Assembly: GCA_036505735.1 (NCBI GenBank)
Contig: DASXSZ010000057.1
Coordinates: 1-21,177 of the forward strand
DNA length: 21,177 bases
Reading direction: 5' to 3'
From: DASUPK01 sp036505735
GTDB lineage: Bacteria; Actinomycetota; Thermoleophilia; Solirubrobacterales; 70-9
Shown here: positions 1 through 6,369 of the stretch, in pieces
How positions within the stretch are numbered: position 1 is the stretch's first letter
Layout: each line of letters begins with the position of its first letter
Made by a program: the position numbers and the translations under genes
The notes under the pieces: generated by a model
What the model was told of the DNA's origin: nothing
Seen by the model: the letters and a program-made list of their open reading frames with translations, nothing else
Databases searched by the model: none

Positions 1-3
1 CCT

Positions 4-1044
4 ATGGGGCCGGTGGGGGACCAGGGCGTCGTCGATGCGCAAGCGCACCCTGATCTGAGGGCGAGCCCGGAGCAGGAGGCGCCGGCGCGACGGGAGCGCC
101 TGGCCGAGCGGCTCGAGCGCGAGTGGGCGGCGCAGGAGAGAACCAACCGGGAGCGGCGGGCGAGGATCGAGCGCGAGCGCGCCGAGCGCGAGCGCGCATT
201 GCTTGCGGAGCGCGAGCGCCGGTTGCGCGAGCGCCGGGAGAGGCTGCGGCGTGAGCGCGAGGCGCTGCGGCGGCGCAGGCAGACCCAGCACAGGCCGGCT
301 CCGGTGCGTGCTTCCCCATCTCCGGCGCGCGTTCGCACCGGCATGCAGGGGCCGGTCCGCCGGCGTGCCCGGGCGGCCGAGAACCGCCGCCGGGTTGCAG
401 CGAGGCGGCGGGGCCTGGTCTGGCCGACCGCCAAGGCGGGGGTGGCGGTCAGCGTCGTGCTCGCTCTCTCCGGGGGTCTCGGCTCAATCCTCGGCCTGCC
501 CGTTCCGGGGCTCAATTCAGGCGCGGGCCAGGAATCGCTGGCGAACAGCGCCGCCCTGTTCGGCGTGGACCCCGGTACGCCGACCGGGCTCTCGGCGGGG
601 TACGTGTTCCCGATCATCGGTCCCCACGACTTCGGCGATGCGCTGGCCAGGTTCGGCGCGCCGCGCTACGGGCACATGCACGAGGGGCAGGACATCTTCA
701 CGAAGTCCGGGCGGCCCGAGGTAGCGGTTCACGACGGGGTCGTGGTCGACCGGGGCAAGGTCTCGGATGCCGGCGACGGTGGCCGCGGCAACTACGTCGC
801 GATCTACAGCCCCGCCGACGATCGTAGCTTCGTCTACATGCACATGCTGAAGCCGTCGCCGGTCCAGCTCGGCGACCAGGTCCACACGGGCCAGGTGGTC
901 GGTCAGGTCGGCTGCACCGGCGAATGCGAGGGGCCGCACCTCCACTTCGAGGTGCGGATCGGCAAGGCGTCCCTCGGCGCCGAGACCAAGCCGGTCGATC
1001 CGCTGCCCTACCTGCGGCTGTGGCCGCAGGCCACGCCGGGCTGA
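4..1044 (+). CDS. Membrane-anchored M23-family peptidase with long N-terminal coiled coil
   Basis: This is a LytM/M23-type zinc metallopeptidase, a family that cuts peptide bridges in peptidoglycan. About residues 30-95 form a highly charged, Arg/Glu-rich helix, almost certainly a coiled coil. Residues 115-140 are very basic. A single hydrophobic segment at about 143-168 should anchor the protein, leaving the catalytic domain outside. The M23 zinc ligands are visible as H226 and D230 (in HEGQD) and the HLH pair at 312-314, with H280 as the usual additional conserved histidine. The reading frame starts three bases from the window edge, so the first Met may not be the true start and the N-terminus may be truncated. 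The coiled coil plus envelope peptidase layout recalls division-associated hydrolases or their activators. The substrate is not shown by the sequence. Confidence 0.85.
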   Translation: MGPVGDQGVVDAQAHPDLRASPEQEAPARRERLAERLEREWAAQERTNRERRARIERERAERERALLAERERRLRERRERLRREREALRRRRQTQHRPAPVRASPSPARVRTGMQGPVRRRARAAENRRRVAARRRGLVWPTAKAGVAVSVVLALSGGLGSILGLPVPGLNSGAGQESLANSAALFGVDPGTPTGLSAGYVFPIIGPHDFGDALARFGAPRYGHMHEGQDIFTKSGRPEVAVHDGVVVDRGKVSDAGDGGRGNYVAIYSPADDRSFVYMHMLKPSPVQLGDQVHTGQVVGQVGCTGECEGPHLHFEVRIGKASLGAETKPVDPLPYLRLWPQATPG

Positions 1045-1062
1045 GCCGCGCGCGGGGGGCAC

Positions 1063-1077
1063 TAGGATCGCCGCATG
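1063..1077 (+). promoter_or_regulatory. Leaderless-type promoter: -10 box TAGGAT six bases before ATG
   Basis: TAGGAT at 1063-1068 fits the actinobacterial -10 pattern TANNNT. The six bases CGCCGC separate it from the ATG at 1075, so a start seven bases after the hexamer falls on the A of ATG. There is no purine-rich Shine-Dalgarno sequence. No good -35 element is visible. The same layout recurs at other genes in this window. Inferred from sequence only. Confidence 0.5.
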
Positions 1078-1863
1078 GCGGAGGTCACCTATGAGCGGCG
1101 TGGCGCCGCGGCGGTGCTCACCATCGACCGGCCGGAGAGGCGAAACGCCGTCGACCCGAACACCGCCGACCAGCTGCTAGAGGCCTACCGCGGGTTCGAG
1201 GCTGACAACGAGGCGAGGGTCCTGATCCTCACCGGCGCCGGCGACGAGGCGTTCTGCGCCGGCGCCGACCTGAAGTCCGTCGCCGCGGCGATGGACGACC
1301 AGGGAATCGCCGAGCAGTGGCTCAAGCCCCGCCCGCACGGCCCGCTCGGCTTCACGCGGATCACGTCCCCCAAGCCGACGATCGCGGCGATCTCCGGCTG
1401 GGCCCTGGCGGGCGGGCTCGAGCTGGCGCTCTGGTGCGATCTTCGGGTCGGCACGGAGAGCGCGCGGCTGGGATTTCCCGAGCGGCGCTGGGGCGTCCCC
1501 CTGATCGACGGCGGGACGCAACGGCTGCCGCGGATCGTCGGCATGGGCCGGGCGCTGGACATGATCCTCAGCGGCCGGATCGTGGAGGCCGAGGAGGCGC
1601 TGGCCATCGGGCTGCTCACCGAGGTCGTCGCGCCAGGCAAGCACCTGGAGCGGGCGCTCGAGATGGCGGAGGGCCTCGCCTCATTCCCGCAGGAGACGAT
1701 GCTCGCCGACCGCCGCTCCGCGCTCGAGGGCTTCGGGATGTCCCTCGAGGAGGGCCTCGCCCGGGAGGCGGAGATCGGGGGTGCGGTCAGCGGGGTCGGC
1801 GTGGCGGGCGCGGCCCGCTTCGCGGCCGGAGAGGGCCGCGGCGGTGAGGGCGCCGGCGTTTAG
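1075..1863 (+). CDS. Enoyl-CoA hydratase/isomerase (crotonase) family protein
   Basis: The 262-residue length is typical of monofunctional crotonases, which act on acyl-CoA thioesters (hydration, isomerisation, hydrolysis) in the cytoplasm. The two oxyanion-hole segments are visible: CAGADLK near residues 61-67 and the glycine-rich helix SGWALAGGLELAL near 107-119. By alignment with rat mitochondrial enoyl-CoA hydratase, the first catalytic glutamate is kept (E136, in FPERRWG) and the second is replaced by aspartate (D162, in RALDMIL). An acid-base hydratase is therefore plausible, but the substrate cannot be read from sequence. The C-terminus is unusually Gly/Ala-rich. The ATG start is supported by the -10 hexamer six bases upstream. 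The gene ends convergently with the next gene, the two stop codons overlapping by four bases. Confidence 0.88.
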   Translation: MAEVTYERRGAAAVLTIDRPERRNAVDPNTADQLLEAYRGFEADNEARVLILTGAGDEAFCAGADLKSVAAAMDDQGIAEQWLKPRPHGPLGFTRITSPKPTIAAISGWALAGGLELALWCDLRVGTESARLGFPERRWGVPLIDGGTQRLPRIVGMGRALDMILSGRIVEAEEALAIGLLTEVVAPGKHLERALEMAEGLASFPQETMLADRRSALEGFGMSLEEGLAREAEIGGAVSGVGVAGAARFAAGEGRGGEGAGV

Positions 1864-2825
1864 GCGGGGCGGCTTCTACTTCCGAAGAGTTTTGCGAGTC
1901 GCTGCCGTTCCGCCACGGAGCGCAGGATCGTCACGACCCGCTCCGCCTCGAAGGTGACTTGGGCATGAGTGAACCGAAGAGGGATCAAGCCCGCGGACAC
2001 GTGAGCCTGGTCGCGTACGCGGTCCTTCGCCTGCTGCGCGGGAGTGCGGTGATAGCGCAGGCCATCGGTCTCGACGACCAACCCCAGCTCCGGCCAGTGG
2101 AAGTCGACCTTGAATCCGTTGACGCGCTGGTGGGTCAGCGGGCGCGACAGACCTGCACGCCCCACCAGGCGAAGAAAGCGGCGCTCCAGCTCCGAGTCGG
2201 TGAGGGTGAACGTTCGCCCATCCAGTAGCGCTCGCAGGATTCGGACACCTCGGTGCCCAGCCCGTCTGCCGATCTCGCGCCGCAAGGACACCGGAGTGAG
2301 CAGCCCGAGCTTGTCGGCTTGGTTGACGGCGGCCTCAAGCTCGCGGGGGTCCAGCCGGACGGCCAAGTCGATGAGCGTCCTGACGGGAGCTGTGACCGGG
2401 ATGCCATCGCGCTGTGCTCGGTCCCGCGCCGGCAGGTGTCGCACCCGATGCACCCGGATCCCGGCGCCTCCCGGCCTTCGATACGCCGGGACGGAGATCT
2501 CGATCCGCCCTGGCTGACCAGACGCGGCGCCGCTTTGGCGCATTCCCCAAAGGCCTGCCGCGTCCCGGTGGCTGAGGACGGCGCCGGGTCCGCACAACAG
2601 GACCGCCGCCATCCACCGCCCATGCGAGGTGAGATTGGGCCGCCCCACGGCATAGACACCTCGCCGCACGATGTGGAGCCGACCTCTCGCGACTCGGTGC
2701 TTGATCGCCTCGGGATGCCAACCCAGCTCCAGGAGCTGTCGCCTAGAGACCACACCGTGCTGTCTCTCGGCGAGTGACCAGACGCTGCGCGCTGACTTGT
2801 GGAGCCTTTTGGTGGCCATAGACAC
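1860..2825 (-). CDS. AbiEi-like N-terminal domain plus DUF559 (Vsr-like nuclease fold) protein
   Basis: The first ~100 residues look like the winged-helix domain found at the front of type IV antitoxin AbiEi proteins: RRQLLELGWHPEAIKHRV, then GVYAVG, then SHRDAAGLWG. The C-terminal ~100 residues look like DUF559, a very-short-patch-repair (PD-(D/E)XK-like) fold: KVDFHWPELGLVVETDG supplies the expected Asp and Glu, followed by basic residues and a late RFTHAQV strand. Such fusions are common in actinobacteria, often in many copies, and their role is unsettled (antitoxin-like, nuclease-like or degenerate). I chose the GTG at 2825 because GGAGAG lies five bases upstream of it. ATG at 2819 and TTG at 2828 are alternatives. 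No AbiEii-type nucleotidyltransferase partner is next door. GC content looks somewhat lower than in the neighbours, which may mean acquisition by transfer. Confidence 0.8.
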   Translation of the reverse strand: MSMATKRLHKSARSVWSLAERQHGVVSRRQLLELGWHPEAIKHRVARGRLHIVRRGVYAVGRPNLTSHGRWMAAVLLCGPGAVLSHRDAAGLWGMRQSGAASGQPGRIEISVPAYRRPGGAGIRVHRVRHLPARDRAQRDGIPVTAPVRTLIDLAVRLDPRELEAAVNQADKLGLLTPVSLRREIGRRAGHRGVRILRALLDGRTFTLTDSELERRFLRLVGRAGLSRPLTHQRVNGFKVDFHWPELGLVVETDGLRYHRTPAQQAKDRVRDQAHVSAGLIPLRFTHAQVTFEAERVVTILRSVAERQRLAKLFGSRSRPA

Positions 2826-2920
2826 CAAAACTCTCCAGGACCCCGAAGTCTCCCCCCGGCCGAGCCCTAGGTCGGGCCGCCAGCCCCCTGGGCCGGCGGG
2901 CGCTCGACTAGAGGTGGCAC

Positions 2921-2956
2921 GGCGTCGTCCGGCCCCTGAATAGGCCGGATGACGCC
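2921..2956 (-). terminator. Long stable hairpin just after the HD-domain gene
   Basis: Arms 2921-2934 (GGCGTCGTCCGGCC) and 2943-2956 (GGCCGGATGACGCC) pair over 14 positions with one non-Watson-Crick pair, leaving an 8-base loop. The hairpin begins only four bases past the stop codon of the HD gene. No T-run follows on either strand, so this is either a U-less or factor-dependent terminator or a 3'-end stabilising structure. A smaller hairpin (GCCTG/CAGGC, 2954-2967) spans the stop codon itself. Confidence 0.5.
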
Positions 2957-2959
2957 TGC

Positions 2960-3826
2960 CTACAGGCGGAACGAGGGCAATAGGCGCTTCTCCGTCTCGC
3001 CCTGGACCTGGGCGATGACCTCGACGTGGCCCTCGAGCGGCGTGCCCCGGAGCTTCGTGGCGAGCAGGTCGTCGACCTGGAAGATGCCGGCGGAGTTGTT
3101 CATCTCGATCGCGACCCGGACGGGCCGCTCCTCGCCCTGCTCGATCCGGACCTCGTCGATCGCGGCGGCCGAGAGCGCGTGGATCCCGTACTGGCCGCCC
3201 TCGACCGGGATCCGCGAGCGGCCTTCAGCCATGTCGAGCGCGTCCGCCACCCTGACAACGCCGGCCTCGACCGTGTAGGGCTCCCCCCGCCGGCGGTGGC
3301 CGATGATCGAGTGCAGGATCTCCGCGATCACGACCGTCTGCTCCGGCTCCTCGTAGCAGTCGGCAAGCAGCTGGTGGAGGCGCTCCTGGACCATGAACAG
3401 GCTGTAGGCCTCGTGGTCCGAGCGGTGGATCGACATGCCGACGTCGTGGAGCAGCGCGCCTCCGGCGACCACAACCTCGGCGTCGCGGTCGCGCATCCCG
3501 TGGTCGGTGACCATCGCCGACTCGATCCCGCCCTTGACCAGGAGCCGCAGCACCCGCAGCGCGATGTTGAGCACGACCTGAACGTGCACCCAGGAGTGGT
3601 CCGACATGCCGAGCCGCTCGGAGGTGAGCTGCGCCATATACCACCAGGCGCGCACGCGCTCGTCGGCGTTGACCGCCTCGAGAAACCGCTCGAGCTTGCG
3701 GTTGCCTCGCGTCGGCGCGTGCACCTGCGCCTTTGCGACCGCCTCGGCGATCGAACCGGCGCGCACATCGGGGCCCTGTGCTTCCATTTGGTTGATCGTT
3801 GCAGGGGACGTTTGGAGGGTTTGCAT
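2960..3826 (-). CDS. HD-domain metal-dependent phosphohydrolase
   Basis: HD proteins are metal-dependent phosphatases or phosphodiesterases, often acting on nucleotides or signalling nucleotides. Here the ligand set is visible: H77/H81 (DHSWVH), the HD pair at 127-128 (ALLHDVG), H172 (ILHSIIGH) and D195/D198 (RVADALDM), covering about residues 70-200. A C-terminal region of about 85 residues (strands VRIEQGEERPVRVAIEM to GHVEVIAQV) is probably a separate alpha/beta domain. I do not recognise it as a named domain. There are no membrane segments. The ATG at 3826 gives the full frame, but no Shine-Dalgarno precedes it, and ATG at 3787 (residue 14) is also possible. The gene is divergent from the small cysteine-bearing ORF at 3920. 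Its substrate is unknown. Confidence 0.85.
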   Translation of the reverse strand: MQTLQTSPATINQMEAQGPDVRAGSIAEAVAKAQVHAPTRGNRKLERFLEAVNADERVRAWWYMAQLTSERLGMSDHSWVHVQVVLNIALRVLRLLVKGGIESAMVTDHGMRDRDAEVVVAGGALLHDVGMSIHRSDHEAYSLFMVQERLHQLLADCYEEPEQTVVIAEILHSIIGHRRRGEPYTVEAGVVRVADALDMAEGRSRIPVEGGQYGIHALSAAAIDEVRIEQGEERPVRVAIEMNNSAGIFQVDDLLATKLRGTPLEGHVEVIAQVQGETEKRLLPSFRL

Positions 3827-3919
3827 GACGGGATGTCAACTACGCAGTTTCGGGCTATTTGCGGCCTTTCCGACCGCCGATGTGGTTACCGTGAGAGCGC
3901 TTTGGCTTAAGGAACTGGG

Positions 3920-4123
3920 ATGACAGTCTGTTCCCACACAGGCATATCCGTTCCTGAGTGCTCGTGTCGGGCTTGCCTCGAGGCCCAGATCGAGCGCCAC
4001 ATGCCGTCGTTCTCCGGCGCAGACGCGGCCAGCGTGGCTCCCACGGTCGAGATGGCGGCGTTGACGCGCTTTCGCCGTCTGCGGATCTCGAACCGGCTGC
4101 GCCGGTTCCGCCGCGCCGCGTAG
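3920..4123 (+). CDS. Small protein with Cys cluster and basic tail (unknown function)
   Basis: This 67-residue frame starts at ATG with AAGGA six bases upstream, a good Shine-Dalgarno. The N-terminal third carries C4, H6, C14, C16 and C19 (C-X9-C-X-C-X2-C), which could bind zinc or another metal. The last 20 residues are strongly basic (RFRRLRISNRLRRFRR), suggesting nucleic-acid or ribosome contact. Third-position G/C is weak in the first 20 codons and strong afterwards. I do not recognise a family, and overlapping antisense frames are open too. It lies between the divergent HD gene and a structured element. A real gene is plausible but unproven. Confidence 0.45.
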   Translation: MTVCSHTGISVPECSCRACLEAQIERHMPSFSGADAASVAPTVEMAALTRFRRLRISNRLRRFRRAA

Positions 4124-4132
4124 CGGCTGCCA

Positions 4133-4188
4133 GGCCGCTCCACTTTGGAGCGAAGGGCGAAGCCCGAAGCGACTTAGGTGGGGCGGCC
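4133..4188 (+). other. Compact structured element after the small ORF (multi-hairpin, CGAAG repeats)
   Basis: Visible pairings are GCTCCA/TGGAGC (4137-4142 with 4146-4151, 3-base loop), GGGC/GCCC around GAA (4155-4165), and an outer GGCC/GGCC (4133-4136 with 4185-4188) that would close a three-way junction. CGAAG occurs three times at exact 7-base spacing (4151, 4158, 4165). It sits in the 95-bp gap between the small ORF (plus) and the EamA-type transporter (minus), so it may be a bidirectional terminator, a small RNA, or a dispersed genomic repeat. No T-run follows. Confidence 0.35.
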
Positions 4189-4218
4189 GCCTGCAGCCGC
4201 GACTGCTGGCGAAGCCGG

Positions 4219-5079
4219 TCAGCCTTCCGTTGGCGCGCCCGCGGCCGAAGCGCCGAGCACGCCCGCACTCGCGACCACCACCAGCCCGATTCCGACCACG
4301 TCCACCGCGGCCAGGCCCTGGCCCAGAGCCACCAGCCCGATCACGGCGGCGACCGCGGGCTCAAGGCTCATCAGAACGCCGAAGGTGGCGACCGCGATCC
4401 GCCGCAGGGCCTCCAGCTCCAGCGAGTAGGGGATCACCGAGCTCAGGACGCCCGTAGCCGCGCCGACCGCCGCCGCGCCCGGGTCGATCAGGTCGCCTCC
4501 CGCCGCGGCGGTGCCCGGCACCACCATCAGCGCGGCGGCGAAGCCCATTGCCAGCGCCAGACCCCGGCCGCCTGGGAAGACGCGCCCGACCTGGGCGCTG
4601 AGCAGGATGTAGGTGGCCCAGAAGCCCCCGGCCAGCAGGGCGAACCCGATCCCGGCGGCGCTCGCTGAGCCCGAGGGCCGGGTCAGGAGCAGGACCCCGA
4701 CCGCCGCGCAGGCCACCCAGACCAGGTCGAGCGGCCGCCGCGAGCCAAACAGCCCGACGAGTAGCGGCCCGACGAACTCGAATGTCACCGCGATCCCCAG
4801 CGGAATCCTGTCGAGGGCCTCGTAGAAGCAGAGGTTCATCCCGGCCAGCGCCACGCCGAAGGCGATCGCGAGGAGCAGGCCCTCCCGCCCGGACTCCAGC
4901 GGCCGCGGGCGCCAGATCGCGAGCAGCAGGATCGCCGCTGAGAGCAGCCGGTAGAGCACCGCGCCCGCGGGCCCGACCTGATCGAACAGCGTGGTAGCGG
5001 CCGCGGATCCCAGCTGGACCGACACCACCGCGCCGATGACGAGGGCGGGAGCCGCCACCGAGCGGCGGCCCGCCTGCAC
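4219..5079 (-). CDS. EamA/DMT-superfamily transporter, RhtA-like exporter
   Basis: A 286-residue integral membrane protein made of two repeated five-helix EamA halves (about ten hydrophobic segments), the normal size for the drug/metabolite transporter superfamily. The opening (VSVQLGSAAATTLFDQVGPAGAVLYRLL) and the motif RIPLGIAVTFEFVGPL resemble RhtA, the E. coli threonine/homoserine exporter, so small amino-acid efflux is the best guess. Substrate cannot be fixed from sequence. In the second half, VIPYSLELEALRRI and LEPAVAAVIG are typical conserved segments. The GTG start lies ten bases after the yjbQ stop, so the two genes are probably co-transcribed, with this one second. No strong Shine-Dalgarno is visible, so coupling to yjbQ translation is plausible. 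Confidence 0.87.
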   Translation of the reverse strand: MQAGRRSVAAPALVIGAVVSVQLGSAAATTLFDQVGPAGAVLYRLLSAAILLLAIWRPRPLESGREGLLLAIAFGVALAGMNLCFYEALDRIPLGIAVTFEFVGPLLVGLFGSRRPLDLVWVACAAVGVLLLTRPSGSASAAGIGFALLAGGFWATYILLSAQVGRVFPGGRGLALAMGFAAALMVVPGTAAAGGDLIDPGAAAVGAATGVLSSVIPYSLELEALRRIAVATFGVLMSLEPAVAAVIGLVALGQGLAAVDVVGIGLVVVASAGVLGASAAGAPTEG

Positions 5080-5089
5080 GGCCTGCGAG

Positions 5090-5551
5090 CTAATCGCCGA
5101 TCACCTTGATCACCAGCCGCTTGGATCGCCTGCCATCGAACTCGCAGTAGAAGACCGCCTGCCACGGGCCGAGGTCGAGGCGCCCCTCGGTGATCGGCAG
5201 GATCACCTGGTGGTGCACCAGCAGGTTCTTCAGGTGGGCGTCGCCGTTGTCCTCTCCACCGCGGTGATGGCGGTAGTCGCCGGGATCCGGGAGCAGCTGG
5301 CGCGCGACGTCGTTCGCCGGCTTCTTCCAGCTGGGCGGGGCCACCTTGTCGAGCCACTCAAGCGTGTCCTCCTGCAGCCCAGGCTCGTCGTCGTTCACCC
5401 AGACGGCTGCGGTGATGTGCATCGCGGAGACCAGGACCATCCCCTCCGCCACCCCGGAGGAGTCGATCGCGCTCTGCACGTTCTCGGTGATCCGGACGAA
5501 CTCGCGCCGCTCGTCGGTGTTGAAGGTCATGTATTCCGTGTGTGACGTCAC
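5090..5551 (-). CDS. yjbQ: YjbQ family (UPF0047) protein, secondary thiamine-phosphate synthase
   Basis: This is the widespread single-domain YjbQ family, about 130-150 residues. Some members have weak thiamine-phosphate synthase activity in vitro, but the physiological role is unclear. Diagnostic stretches are HTEYMTFNTDERREFVRIT at the front, the strand VSAMHITAAVWVND, the histidine-rich YRHHRGGEDNGDAHLKN, and GPWQAVFYCEFDG near the end. The histidines and acidic residues of the central part form the conserved putative metal site. I place the start at the GTG at 5551 because AGGAGG (5556-5561 on the minus strand) is four bases upstream and the family begins with this HTEY segment. A further in-frame GTG lies eight codons upstream and an ATG seven codons downstream. 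It is the first gene of a pair with the EamA transporter. Confidence 0.9.
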   Translation of the reverse strand: MTSHTEYMTFNTDERREFVRITENVQSAIDSSGVAEGMVLVSAMHITAAVWVNDDEPGLQEDTLEWLDKVAPPSWKKPANDVARQLLPDPGDYRHHRGGEDNGDAHLKNLLVHHQVILPITEGRLDLGPWQAVFYCEFDGRRSKRLVIKVIGD

Positions 5552-5608
5552 CCGTCCTCCTGTCGCCCAGGCCACCCCGGCGGGCGGCGTTTGATGGATG
5601 ATGCCGCG

Positions 5609-6331
5609 ATGGCGGGCCTGCTCTCACTGGAGCGCCGACAGGACGTCGCGATCGTGACGCTCCAGCGCCCCGAGAAACGCAACGCCCTCTCCATCGACCT
5701 CCGGATTGAGCTCGCCGATGCCTTCGCGGCGCTCGGTGAAGACGACGAGGTCGGCGCCGTCGTCCTGACCGGAGCGCCTCCGGCCTTCTGCTCGGGCATG
5801 GACACCAGCGAGTTCGGCGGCGACGAGGCGCACCGCGAGCGCCTGGTCGAGACCAGCATCGCCTGCTTCCGTGCGATCGGCGGCTGCGCCAAGCCGGTCG
5901 TCGCGGCGGTCAACGGCCCGGCGCTCGCCGGTGGCTTCGCGCTCGCCCTGCTCTGCGACCTGCGGCTCGCAGCCGAGGAGGCGAGCTTCGGGTTCCCCGT
6001 GCTGCCCCGCGGGATACCCCCGAGCTACGCGGCGGCGCGGGCCGCACTCCCCGCCCCGGTTGCCGCCGAGCTCACCCTGACCGGCAGGCTGCTGGACGCG
6101 GCCGGCGCGCTGCGGATGGGCATCGTCGGAGCCGTCTATCCGGCGGAAGAGCTGATGCCGCGCGCGGTGGAGCTCGCCGGGCGGATCGCCTCGGCGCCCC
6201 GGCAGGCGACCGCCCAGACGAAGCGGCGCATCCTGCTCGACCGCGATCGCATGATCGGCCACCTGTTCGACGAGGAGGAGCGCCTACTGCGCGAGGCCCT
6301 GCTCGGCGACGACCCCGACGAGGCCGCGTAG
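5609..6331 (+). CDS. Enoyl-CoA hydratase/isomerase family protein lacking one catalytic Glu
   Basis: A second crotonase-fold protein, about 240 residues. The oxyanion-hole segments CSGMDTSEF (about 61-69) and VNGPALAGGFALALLCDLRLA (101-121) are intact, so it should bind acyl-CoA. The first hydratase glutamate position is valine (V131, in FGFPVLPRGIPP), while the second is kept (E154, in AAELTLTG). It may therefore not be a classical hydratase and could be an isomerase, thioesterase or other crotonase. ATG at 5609 is chosen because GATGAT lies six bases upstream, the leaderless spacing seen elsewhere here. ATG at 5594 and TTG at 5591 are alternatives, and none has a good Shine-Dalgarno. It is divergent from yjbQ, and the next gene begins 35 bases after its stop. 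Confidence 0.86.
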   Translation: MAGLLSLERRQDVAIVTLQRPEKRNALSIDLRIELADAFAALGEDDEVGAVVLTGAPPAFCSGMDTSEFGGDEAHRERLVETSIACFRAIGGCAKPVVAAVNGPALAGGFALALLCDLRLAAEEASFGFPVLPRGIPPSYAAARAALPAPVAAELTLTGRLLDAAGALRMGIVGAVYPAEELMPRAVELAGRIASAPRQATAQTKRRILLDRDRMIGHLFDEEERLLREALLGDDPDEAA

Positions 6332-6353
6332 CCTGGCGGCCCGCCGCCCCCGT

Positions 6354-6369
6354 CAGACTTGATCCGGTG
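6354..6369 (+). promoter_or_regulatory. Leaderless-type promoter: CAGACT seven bases before GTG
   Basis: CAGACT (6354-6359), then seven bases, then the GTG at 6367. The same hexamer with the same 7-base gap and GTG precedes the metallophosphoesterase gene at 8210. No Shine-Dalgarno is present. A C in the first position departs from TANNNT, so strength is uncertain. Confidence 0.4.

Noticed and set aside
3827..3840. TTGACA just upstream of the HD gene ATG (minus strand) as a -35 box
   Set aside because: It lies only about seven bases from the ATG, so a matching -10 would fall inside the coding sequence. No TANNNT is found at 16-18 bases.
4219..4268. Continuation of a minus-strand frame through the 4130-4190 structured element (would encode a 137-residue protein ending at 3855)
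   Set aside because: It starts inside the EamA gene, has no Shine-Dalgarno and an Arg/Ser/Pro-rich product, and conflicts with the better-supported small ORF on the plus strand.
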